A stretch of 64,000 nt of DNA from Pampus argenteus (taxonomy: Eukaryota > Chordata > Actinopteri > Scombriformes > Stromateidae). Of the stretch, positions 28,121-39,165 are shown piece after piece (position 1 is the stretch's first letter; each line of letters begins with the position of its first letter). The translations under genes were made by a program, and so were the position numbers. Location: NCBI GenBank assembly GCA_036937835.1, contig CM072863.1, positions 12,326,001 through 12,390,000 of the forward strand, written 5' to 3'. A model generated the notes under the pieces. It saw only the letters and a list, made by a program, of their open reading frames with translations, made no database searches and was not told the DNA's origin.

Positions 28121-28594
28121 TCTGTGAGGCAGCGCTTTGAGCTAATTACTAACATTAGCTTGCTAAAGCTGTTGATAATACCTGTTTAGCAGGCAGGCAC
28201 TAGTGTTTACCATGGTCACAAGTTTAGCTTCTGGATGCTAACATTTGCCAATTATTACAAAACACAAAGAACAGTTGACAAAAGATGAAAGGTCAGGAGA
28301 TCACCAAAGTTATCAGGATTTATACTCTGGATAACATGGGGATCTGTACTAAATGTTCATGGTAGTTGTTGGGATATTTTAGTCACACTGTCTGTGTAGT
28401 TAAAAATGAGAAGGAAAGAGCTGAACAAGGTCTGCAGTTCCCCAGATTTCACCTGAGTTGACACTCGGGTATTTTTAACCATGCTAGCGGCATGACTTTA
28501 TAGATAGAAATGTCAGAAAGTCAGTCCACCATTTTCATCCCGAATGAAATATCTCAAGTATCGGATGAATTGCAATTAATTGTTAGCATGCTGA
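28121..28594 (+). repeat. Teleost dispersed repeat (GAGGCAGCGCTTTGAGCTAA family)
   Basis: GTGAGGCAGCGCTTTGAGC, GTTTACCATGGTCACAAG, GGTCAGGAGATCACCAAAGT, GTTGTTGGGATATTTTAGTC and GTCAGTCCACC follow one another as in a common percomorph repeat. The copy is diverged and partly rearranged (a short GCTAGCGGCATG piece sits near 28483). Confidence 0.65.
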
Positions 28595-29232
28595 CTTTGT
28601 CCAAGTAGAGCCTCAAAGAGCTCCAAGCAATAGCATTGAATTTTCATGTTACATCTTACCCATGGATCAGGGTCATTTTTCTTTTTTTCTATTTTTTTTT
28701 CTATAATCACTTCCAGTTCTCTGATCTAATGTAACATCTACAACGGACCAATCAGCTATTTGCTTATAAAGCCCCGGAAATCTTTGCTGGGCCCTCAGGT
28801 ACAAGTTATTACAGACTCACACAGACTGAATCTGAGGTACTGTTTGTGGTTACCGACACAGAGAACTGATCAACTGTCCCGGAGTGAGGCTCCTTTAAAT
28901 GAATAGACGGTTACTATGCATTTTTAGGGAATTATGATAAGCAACGTCTCCTCACACAGCTATTATAGTCCCAGTGACTTCACGACCAAAGTAACTAATG
29001 CAGTGCAACGTTCCACTACATCAATTCACAGCTTCCACACCCACTGAAATGCATTTGATTAGTCACACCAGCGCAGCAACGGGGACATAAATAATTCATC
29101 TGTGCAAATGACAAATGAGGCAATCAATTCTGGGACAGCATTCGAAGAGAAACTATTCAAATCCACTCTAAATTAATTTTCCACCTTTTAGTGGCCATGG
29201 ACTCGAAATTTTAACGCTGAATTTATCAGATG

Positions 29233-29251
29233 TTTTTTTTTTTTTTTTTTT
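29233..29251. repeat. T19 homopolymer
   Basis: A run of T on the plus strand, about 650 bp left of the ORF1 relic's 3' end. It could be an old poly(A) tail of a minus-strand insertion, but the distance makes that uncertain. Confidence 0.85.
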
Positions 29252-29900
29252 CCCCACAGAGAAACTAAACCATTTGGTGTCAGAGAATGTTTTCAAAAGA
29301 CATACATAATATACAACACATCAACCTTTCTGGACTGACAAGAAAGCGAGAAGAGAGTTTTTATTCTTCCAGTCCACCAGAGCAGACCTAAAAGACTAGA
29401 AGAGAAGGAAGACTGGACTAATTTCATATTACTGACAGCATCAATGCTACTCTCCATGAATGTAAAACCCTGTGGATGAGAAGAGCTCCTCTATGTGAAC
29501 TGAGATCACACTTGACTTTGAAGAAATCCAATGCATAAAATGGATACAATTATTTTTCCTTACTACAAACAACTGTTTCATAAATTAGCTCCTTTGACTG
29601 TAATACAATGATATTTTGCATTAGTCCTCACTAATTGTCTTGAATATACATATATAAGTTCCTCTCAAATCATGTTGAATTTCTCTCATTTGAAACAACT
29701 TTTGGATAGTGTCATGATTTTTTTTGCTCAGGACATGATTTGAACCAGTTGTTGGTTCTCTATAAATAGTTTTGTTTACAATTCTTACTAGTCAATAAAT
29801 AAACATGAGAAATTACTGCAACTTTTTCATATGAATTGGCCAAATCAACATTTTCATGTTCAGTTATTTCTTTATTTATGTGTTGCTCGCCTACTTATTT

Positions 29901-30596
29901 TCATGAGTGATATTTGTCCAATTCTACACTCTCCCTGATGACCAGCACTTTTACCTCCTCTGGTGACCCATTTAGTTTTATGCAATATTTGCACTTTGCT
30001 GTCAACATTGACTGGACTTTTTTGTGCTTTCTCAGGAAGTATGCCCTTCTGGCGATGTCAGCATTTTTCTGTAAGGTGCTCTTCCACATAAACGTCAGAT
30101 ACTTTCAGTTTTCTCCCTTGTCTGAGCAGTGCACTTTTCTGCAAATCATTATGGCAGGTTTCTCTCTTTTGTTTTTCCAAAGGGAGAGGATGACATGCCT
30201 CGATGTTGTTGCTGTCCATGGATATGTCTATGTTGTGGAAAGAAGCAGTCACCTGTCGCTGCAGGGAGTCTAATTCAGGCTCAGTGGGTTCCCCATCATC
30301 TGTCGCTGTCACCGCCCGGGCCTACAATCAGGGTTCTGTTCTCCAACCCACTGACATTAATGTCATTCATGCAGATATACTGCTCCAGGTCTGCCATTTG
30401 GCAATCCTTGTATCCTTCTCGTTATCCTTTTGTCATTTTGTCAGTTTTCAATTCATTATCATTTTCTGCTGCTTAAAGACAGTTGCATTCTACATGTACA
30501 TACATCTACATACATGTATTCTAACAGAAAGTCAAGCAATTTCTTTATCTCCTCGACTTCCATGCCCATAATCACACAATTCTTCTTTGGTGACAT
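29901..30596 (-). pseudogene. Degenerate ORF1-like gene of a non-LTR retrotransposon
   Basis: Minus-strand frames spell, in order but in different phases, MSPKKN..MEVEEIKKLLDFL (from the ATG at 30596), MADLEQYICMNDINVSGL, then NNIEACHPLP, LLRQGRKLKVSDVYVEEHLT, and finally NADIARRAYFLRKHKKVQS and IKLNGSPEEVKVLVIRE ending near 29904. I recognise this as the coiled-coil plus RNA-binding ORF1-type (Transposase_22-like) protein common in fish genomes, normally about 230-250 residues. At least three reading-frame breaks (near 30480, 30320 and 30070) and an internal stop show that the copy is dead. I see no reverse transcriptase next to it, so this is a truncated or partial insertion lying in the kazn intron. 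I did not determine the exact family (L1/Tx1-like or other). Confidence 0.75.
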
Positions 30597-33493
30597 TTTG
30601 CTCGTTTGTGCAATGCATGCATAAAAGATCAATCAAAGTAGATAAAGTTACAGCAGCCACGGCAGGCTGGGAAACAGCCAAGCAAAGCTAAGTAGGCCAA
30701 GCTAGCTAGCATGCTCATCTCCTGGCATCAGTCTTTCAAGTCTCTTCCAGAATTAGCATCGCCAAATATATCCGTGACAAAAGTTGTCTCAGTTGTCTTT
30801 AGTGTAAATATTATCAAAAAACTGAGAACAAGAGGCATGAAAAACACATATACAGGGCCTGGAACCAGACTCCATCACCATATTTAGGACATTATCACAT
30901 TACCAGACTACAAACAGTGGCATCGCTTTCATACACTGCTTATAGTGTTTGTGATTGTTCTAATATCAGAAACATGACACTACATCTTTTTAGGGGCTAC
31001 ATGTGGAACAATGTTGTTGAATGGAAAGCTAAAATGACCATAAGCCCTTATTGAATTATTTGATTTTTTTCACATCACATTAAAGAGACATCTGTAAAAA
31101 AAACTAGAAACATTTCACTAAAAAATTAAGTTTAGTAGATACAAAAATATTTTACTATTAGATGATACAATATGTGCAAAGTCAAATGTCAAACAAACCA
31201 CGACTTTGGGTTGTCACAGAAAATTAAACTTCACAAAGATTCAGCAAAATGTTTTTCTTAAGAATTAATTCCTACGTTTTCTTTATTTTCCAAACTGTCC
31301 AGCATTCACTCTTTTTCAGCTGTGAGCAGCTCCTCCATTTCGTTTATGCATTGCAGCACGGGATAAAAGTGTGACAGCAAACTCAAAAATGGACCATATA
31401 TATATATATGTTGTGTTATGTTGAACAGAATACGTACTCAAAACCTGCTGAGAATGTGTATGAGTTTGGGACAAGGACGCGGTCTGGGACAGAGAATCTC
31501 TCTTTGTGAATAGAATAAACAAACATAGAATCGTCATAGCAACTGTCTGTCGCTTGTCAGTATCCCACTGTGATCAGTTTTGCCTTCTCACAGTTCAGAG
31601 CAACAAACCCCTGGCTGAAAGAAGCCTCAAATTGACATGCATTTGAAGAAAAAAAAAAAAAGTGGAACATGTAAAGGTTGTGGGTGTACGGTCTGACAGA
31701 AACAAGGCCAGTAGGCAGAGAAATCTGCCATGCTGACTGGTATCTGAGAGCTAACATAAAATAACTATAACTTTTTGGAGAGATAACCGGCTCTCCATCC
31801 ACAGCTGAGGCACCCACTCATCTATCACCTTCCAATGCTCTATTCCTGAGTAACACTAAGACGTACTACGGCCTAACCTTACCTTCGCTTTAATCAATGA
31901 CACTGTATCAGAGATAATATCTGCAGGAGAATGGTGGGGGGACTCAATATCCATCATGCACGTCTGCAGTGGTGCTAACGGATGATCTAAATCCATCACT
32001 GTGTCAAGATTCATCTAATATTCATCATAACATAAAGGGAATACACATAGAAAGGACAACTGGTAGCAACACTGTAAGGACAAATTTTCACCTCATCTAA
32101 AGCATTGGAGGAAAATATTTTATTACTTTGCAATAATTTAAAACACATTAAAACGCCAATTTCTGTCTTTACAATTTCATGAAGTTCAGGAAGTGATTCT
32201 AAAGAAAATGCAGCTAATCTCACTCAACAGACACAAGCATCTCCTCTCTGTGGATCAACAGAGGATTAACAGAAAAAAACCATTTCAATCTGTCAGCTAC
32301 TCACAACATCACTAAGGTTGCCAAAGTTGTTACAGTGTTGGTTTGGTTGTGCCATGGGCAACAGCAAATGTTTCATTTCAACACACATGGGATTTAACAC
32401 TATGTAACAACTCACACTGATTTGGGAATAACAGGCATCACTCTGCTAAATCATGCAAGTATAGGAGAGCTGGTGAAGTAAGTGGTCATTGTGAAATATA
32501 ATACACAGTTCACAGTTTTTATTAATCTAACGAATGTGTCTAATCACTGAATTTTAGATTCACATAAGATGCTAAAATTTATTTATCAGTTTTTACTACA
32601 AGATGTTAATTTGTAAAAATCTACTGAGAATAAACAATCCCAGCAGCTTGAAGGTGGACCAATCAGATGACTTTGGGAAGTGAAATAGACAACAATGAGG
32701 TCGAACAGCGCTGTGTTTTGAATCTGAATCTGTCATCTCATGACTCACACTAAGCTCTTAAAGACAAACATTTATGTGCATACATTTCACAAACCAAAAA
32801 TGAGCACTTCTCAATTCAACTATTGGTTGCTCTTTATGCAACTGATCAACAAGATGAGCCTCTACGCTACTGTGTGATCATGTTAGTTTGCTTTAAACAA
32901 AAGTATTGGTTACACACAATCTTGGCAAGGCAACCAAACAATGGTGCATTTCACCAGCTGCACTGTGTTTATAAAGGGATTATGTTTTCATTTACAGATA
33001 TGCGCCAACAAGTAACACATGCTATTGCCTCACTACTGATCTCAGACTTTAATGTAATTAAACAGACACAGATTTTATTGGTCAAACACTGATTTCTGAC
33101 ACATTGTGGAGAAATCGACACACAAGAATTACCTTTGCATGAAATTGCACCTTTAATGTGTGCAAGAACCAATAATAATAATAATCACATTTCTCCAATC
33201 AGGTGCAGGAAGGGTTTATGTTGTTTTTTCAGTTTACAGTGGGATAAAGTGTCAGCTGGTTACAGGCAGATCTGATGCCACCCTTCACCACCCTTGACCT
33301 GCTGTGTGCACCTGCTACTCACTGTTATATAACAGTAATTAGTTATGTTGTTATCTATTCCAGTTGCATTACAGTGATAGGTGGGATGAACATTATTTGT
33401 AGTTTCTCTCTAAACTCTACAAATCTGTGCTGAGGAACAAACATGCACAGAGTGACCTATTGTACTCCCATGTTGAGAGGGTGGAGGCTGTAC

Positions 33494-33651
33494 CTGAGCG
33501 TCCATGAGCAGGTGTCTCATCAGGGTCATGGATTTCCTCAAAGTGTCCCTTTCACCTGCCATGAAGGCCTCATCCTCATCAGGCAGATTACAAGGTCTGG
33601 TCACCACAAACTGAGCGATCTGATCATTCAAGCTGTTGAGAGACTGGACCG
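33494..33651 (-). CDS. kazn: kazn exon: N-terminal extension upstream of the classical kazrin start
   Basis: This 158-bp exon has an excellent acceptor (a long pyrimidine tract, then CTCTTTTGCAG) and a CAG|GTACAG donor. It starts in phase 1, ends in phase 0, and encodes 52 residues: VQSLNSLNDQIAQFVV, then an acidic stretch LPDEDEAFM, then a helical segment ERDTLRKSMTLMRHLLMDAQ. Hydrophobic residues with heptad-like spacing suggest a coiled coil continuing that of kazrin. With the flanking exons it gives one continuous frame: ...MDAQ-GKILK-MMEDNKQLA. The first frame position uses one base from the exon at 48045 (A plus CG, Thr). Antisense ORFs over the same bases are shadows. Confidence 0.8.
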
Positions 33652-34334
33652 CTGCAAAAGAGATTTAGAAAAAAGAGAAACATCAAACCATGTGAAAACA
33701 CACATTGAAAGAAATAGAAACACAGCAACTACTCCTACTGTTGATCTGGGACAGTTCATTCATTGAGCTGACTTCTATTGCCGTCCACTGCTGGCCTGTT
33801 TCCACTGTTTTCCTCAGAATAATCCCTCTTTTGGACAAAAGGGGCATCATTAGACTAAATCCATTACTAAGACACAGAAACTCACATTCACCCCATCATA
33901 TAATCCATTTTTCATGGAGACAGTCTCAGTAATAATGCTATTATGTTTTCTTTTTTTGTTTTTTTTTTTTGCTTAGGGGCTATTTCAACACATTATATAT
34001 TTTAGAAAAAACATCTTTGTCTTTTAGAGCTTGCACAAAGGTCTCCATCAAAGGTCAAAGTCTGATGGTGGTAATACACTGTAAAATATTTGTTCAATGC
34101 TGACAAAGTTCACTCAAGTTCCAAATTCAGCAGGGTGATAAAAAGTCCAAGCAGCCCAACTGATATGCAAACAGATATATAGAAACATACAGAATAAGCG
34201 TCAGTGGTAATTCTGTATCTTACCATTTCATAATTAATTATTATTTGGATTACGGTTTTCAATTACTTAATTAAAACAAGCAGCAGGCTGCCAGTGAGCC
34301 AATTTCCCAGAGCCAAAGGTGACAATCTATGAAA

Positions 34335-34480
34335 AACCCCAAAATATTAATTTACATTCACATTCTTTTTGGCTTTTTGACAGGCTTGAAGCACCAGATG
34401 TCAATTTTGCTTAAAAATAACTTAAAAATCATTGCCAATTAATTTCCTGTCAAATGACTCACAATTTAATTGGCTAATCA
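34335..34480 (+). repeat. Degraded teleost dispersed repeat, 3' part
   Basis: CCCCAAAATATTAATTTAC, GTCAATTTTGCTTAAAAATAA and ATTGCCAATTAATTTCCTGTC follow one another as in the 3' half of the same family as at 5521-5790. Confidence 0.6.
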
Positions 34481-35376
34481 TGTCCGGATTAGTTAAAATG
34501 GAGATAGCATATGTTAAGGCGGTCAGGCAGAATTTTCTCTCATACACACACATCAACGAGCAGGCTATGAGGTTAACTTGGGCGAGAGTGACAAGAGCGA
34601 CTCAGGCAACATGCGACTCACTGACAGCCAAGGTCAGCCTCTCAGCAGAATGATCAAAGATTTATGGCCACACCTTGCAGTCCTCTCTTGAACTGCAGAA
34701 GCATGGAAAAAAAAATAGGCATTTTTACGATCACACAGCAGCCCTGCCGGCAGCGCGGCATACATCAATCCATTGCAGAGTTGAGGGGAGGAGGTGTGGG
34801 AGATAAAATGTTTACAGCAGAGGTTGACGATTGGATTCTAATTTCACGTTCAACATTTACAAGGTGTACCTCTCTGCCCCAAAGACAGGCAAACACGTCA
34901 GGTAATGAAATGCTGCTGTTGAAAATGACATGCTGTCAAACTCAAGAGAACAGAAACACCCTCCCCTCATTTCTCTGCTCCACTTTCAGTTTTTATTCAA
35001 TGCATCCTGTCACACATTGTGATGCACGGTGAAGTGGACAGGTGGCTTTCTAGAAAAGAAATGTTAATTTGACAATCCTGAATATGTCAACATACCATAT
35101 GACAATCCAAACACCGCAGCTTCTGGTTAAAGACAGATGACGGAAACAACACGTGATGCTGAAGTTTGAATTTGTTTAAGCCGTTATAACAATTTGTTTG
35201 CTTCTCATTCATGGAGTTACAGTAGATGCTGAAACTCCTCTCCAGACTGCTGATCAACGTTTGACAGCGGTTCAGGTCTGTACATCTGCAAGCCTGCACG
35301 TTTCATATTCATCTGCTTTTGGAGCAAACCAAATGAGGCAGCAGCATGGAGATGATCGCACACCCCCGTCCTCTGC

Positions 35377-35417
35377 TGTGAATATGTAAGTGAGGAAATG
35401 TCACTTACATATTCACA
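35377..35417. repeat. Perfect 17-bp hairpin with 7-nt loop
   Basis: The left arm TGTGAATATGTAAGTGA (35377-35393) and its exact reverse complement (35401-35417) flank GGAAATG. It is too short for a typical microRNA precursor. Confidence 0.9.
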
Positions 35418-36287
35418 TCACTGAGCAGTAGATCAATAGAGAGTGTAAGCCATCAAAATGGCCTAGTAGAGCTAACCATGTTTTAATAATACAGGCCACG
35501 TCAGAGAAAACATCAGTAGATGAAAAAATAGCATGGATTATTGAGAAATATCAACTCTAATGAATGAATAATTGTATAAAATGTCTCTATCACTGAGTCA
35601 TTTCATTCATTACCCAGAATGTGTCTATTCTGGAGGATGACATCAGGTTCATACTCCTTCACGTCTGTATTTGGTGATACAATCATTTGAATCAGAGGGG
35701 CATTGTATTTATATATATATTTTTTGATACACACTCCCACACACAGGTGGCCCAGCGCTGCTGGTGACTGGGAGATGTGGACGGCTCATTACAATCTTTG
35801 TAGCCACCCACAGGAGCAAAACAACATCAACAATGAACTCTAATGAGGCATGTTGGTGTTTTGTCAAGCCTGCACAGTCCTTGTGAAAGGAGAATATAAT
35901 GTGCATACGAAAAGAGACAAAACAGCTCACTCATAAAATGCAATTCTCCCCTCCGGGAAAAATATCTGTTCCAGTTTCTGTTTATGAGTGTTGTTAATTT
36001 GTGAAATCTCATAAAATATGATCAAGGGAGGTTTTTTTTTTTTAATGCAGATGTCTGCAATACAGTTAAATATTTTCAAATGAGCAGTCCCAACAGGAAA
36101 TATGATAAGGAAAGTATTAAAAAGACTCTTTTTTTGCTTCTGCTGGTTTTGGGGGCCGCCTGTTACTGTCAGAGTCACAGTAGTCAGACAGCTCTGCCAA
36201 GGCAATTTGAGGACGCTCCAAAAACTTCACACTTCAAGCCCAAAGGCTCAGTGTTGGATGAAAGGACGAGAGAATCTGAGGCAATAC

Positions 36288-36326
<39 letters not shown>

Positions 36327-36431
36327 GAGAGAAAGAGAGAGAGAGAGAGAAAGAGAGCGAGAGAGAGAGAGAGAGAGAAAGAGAGCGAGAGCGAGAGCGA
36401 GAGCGAGAGAGAGAGAGAGAGAGAGAGAGAG
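36288..36431. repeat. GA-rich microsatellite with GAAAGA and GAGCGA variants
   Basis: This is about 144 bp of (GA)n interrupted by regular AAAG and GCGA variants, including four consecutive GAGCGA units near 36385-36405. Long Arg/Glu open frames over it are artefacts of the repeat. Confidence 0.97.
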
Positions 36432-36607
36432 CTCAGCCACATTTCAATTACACCAATGCTAGATAGATACAACTCAATTTTGTTGAGAGACAAACGTCTG
36501 CACTGAACCCAAACCATGCGTACAACACCACTCTGCTGCTCTCAGGATAGAAGCTGGTGAATGCTCATTTTGAAAACATGCCACTGTAAAGCTAACTGCA
36601 GGTTTGT

Positions 36608-38216
36608 TCAAATACAGGACATTTGGACAGATCAATTATAGCTTACCAAAGTTTGCTTTGTAAAGAAACGACCAAATCCTTCTTTGTATCTGACAGCATC
36701 AACACAAGCCTGTAATTTTGTTGTTTATCACATTGTTTTGCATCACTATCATCCAATTCAGCATGCTGATTGTGTGTGCACTGCAATTCCCCCCGGGAAA
36801 GTGGACAGTTTTTCCACAAAAGGTATATTCAGAAAACATCTCAGGATACACTGATACTGACACAGACACCTTTAAAGGAAGGATATTCTGCATTGTGACC
36901 ATGTTACAGCATGTTCTGTGAATCTTTTTTATCTTTATTTCCACACACACATTCTATAAATGGCAAATGCTTTACATTGCACTCCAATGTCATGCTCCCA
37001 CACACACACACATCCTCAAAAAGCATTTGATCCATTCCCTCTGGCTTGCGTCCACTCATTTCTGATGCAGAGCAGATGGAGGCTGTTGTGTGTGTGTGTA
37101 GAGCTTTGTGTGCAAAGCTGGGAATATGTGAACATGGAGTGCATAATTGTAACAGTGGATTTAGGTGATTGACCTCTGTGGAAAACAAACTGCATGGGCT
37201 CCGCATGGCTTTTTACCGTTCTGAGAAACAACAGAAATCTGCCCAAAACAATCACACAGACAGGAGCTGAGGCAGATTGCCAGGCGCCTTTCTGTCTCTT
37301 CTCCGTCCACGCTGAACGAGAGGATCCCACAAGTCCGCATCACACTCATTTACGCAGTTCCCATGACGACATGTTTTGGCTTGTTTAGATACTAAACTGT
37401 ATCACATCAGAGCAGATCTGCATCCAGATCCACTTAAGTTGATTCACTCAGTGCCAGAGAGGAATACCACACACATCGACTGCATACGTTATATGCGGCT
37501 TTACTGCATGTTGGCGCGAATGAACATTTACGCTCGTTTGAAATATTGATTTATTTGCTGTAGGCTTTTCTTAACTTTTCTGCTACCAATGGGTAAGGCA
37601 TATCAAAAAGGTCATGGCTGAGTCATCTGCTAAATGAGTTTCTCAATTGTTGTAAAACAAAACAAAACTAGAATATAATCCAATAATAATGCAAACAGAA
37701 TTTTTAAATTAACCATTTTTTCACAGTAGATTTGTACACAGTTGTACATTTCTCTGCGTGAGTTGACATGATACATGATTTATTATCTGTAAAGTTCCCT
37801 CTTTCCACACTTCAGTTATGACATTGTTAGATCTGTGATAGCAAAGAGACTATGCTATCCATACCTGATTGTTGAACCACTGTTCTGGACAGAGTTTCTT
37901 CATAATTAACCATAACAGACTGATTTGCTTACACTCACACTGATGCCACAAGTCATGTCTAGATTTATCCCGCTCATCCTGGATGAGGTTGAGGACAAGG
38001 CTCTATACAGACCAGACACCAAACCATTTATTTACAGACCTCACTTTGTTCTCATGTTTAAAAACAGGGTCAGGTCTTCCGCAAAAAGTTTGATGCACAC
38101 CATTGTTTAAAATATCTTGTGTTGATGCTGTCAGATACAAAGAAGGATTTAGTCATTTCTTTACAAAGCAAACTTTGGTAAGCTATAATTGATCTGTCCA
38201 AATTTCCTGTATTTGA
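36608..38216. repeat. 101-bp inverted repeat pair flanking 1.4 kb
   Basis: The left arm 36608-36708 and the reverse complement of the right arm 38116-38216 differ at only three positions by my hand alignment (about 97% identity), with identical lengths and sharp loss of similarity on both sides. Each arm starts, at its outer end, TCAAATACAGGA and finishes AACACAAG at its inner end. The 1407 bp between them contain no recognisable gene. No clear target-site duplication is seen. This could be a non-autonomous DNA transposon with long terminal inverted repeats, a foldback element, or an inverted duplication. Confidence 0.8.
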
Positions 38217-39125
38217 TTGGTCAACTTCTCATCAGCTCGTCAGTTTCTCAAATACATCTCTACATGTTCAAGCCAAAATCCGGTCTGAAATATAGCATGT
38301 GAGTGGACAATGCAAGCAACCCAAGGAAAAAAAGAGTATGAAACAGATGGATATTTGTATGCATGTGAAAGTAATTTGTATCAAGTAGTAGTAAGCATGA
38401 CAAGTAAATTGATCTTAATGTGTAAAAGAGCATCACTTAGAGTTCCCTTATTTGGAACTAAGGGGACTAAAAGAGCAAAGGTCTGTAAGCAAGTGTCCAT
38501 ATATGTTGGACCATATATACAAGCTCAGCACAGAAAAAAATCCTTAAATTCTTAGTTTATGATGCAATGCATTTCTGAAAATATAAACCAAATCAAACAT
38601 TTTTACTTCTAAAAATCTACCACATTATCTTTAAAAACAGCATCTTTGCACAATCTATAATGTACAAATGTACAGTATATGGCATGCCTTTCATTTTGAC
38701 CTTTTTGAGAGTAATCATATATAGTAAGTCATGGTAAAAACTGTTTTAGACCCTTTGGGGATGGAGAGAGCTACATCAGAGTGTCGGCCAGCTCTACGTT
38801 CGAACATGAAGCTCCAGTGTGGAAACAGTAACTGCAGGAGGGATTTAATTTTGCCCACAGCAACATTGCCACCACATGGTCACTTTGATACATGCTACTA
38901 CCACATGAAATGAAAAATTACCTCTCTCTCAGCCTTGTCACTGACTTGTCATTTTCCAGGAAGCGAAGCAGTAACGTGTGTGCATGTTGGACCCTTTAAA
39001 ACATCTGCCTTTGCTTTCAATAGGTGATGGCATGACGTTATCACAGACAGATGAGTCTAGAACATTAAGTATTCTAATTTAATAGTTACATAAAATATAA
39101 TTAATTGATTAGAGCCAATTAAAGA

Positions 39126-39131
<6 letters not shown>

Positions 39132-39162
<31 letters not shown>
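39132..39162. repeat. (TA)n microsatellite
   Basis: A perfect TA run of 31 bp in a kazn intron. Confidence 0.95.

Positions 39163-39165
<3 letters not shown>

Larger units (their letters stand above)
13249..33493 (-). other. kazn intron between extension exon and MMEDNK exon
   Basis: This intron of about 20.2 kb runs from GTACAG at 33493 to CCTCAG at 13249. It contains a retrotransposon ORF1 relic (29901-30596), dispersed repeats at 15095-15200, 16427-16780, 21737-21832 and 28121-28594, two adjacent hairpins near 16.1 kb, several microsatellites and homopolymers, and a possible internal promoter next to the 3' exon. No further exon is needed: the two flanking exons join in phase 0. Confidence 0.75.

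Noticed and set aside
33443..33766. Plus-strand open frame of 107 codons
   Set aside because: Antisense to the kazn extension exon, whose splice sites and phases favour the minus strand.
36080..36506. Long Arg/Glu and Leu/Ser open frames on both strands
   Set aside because: Produced by translation of the GA microsatellite in every frame.
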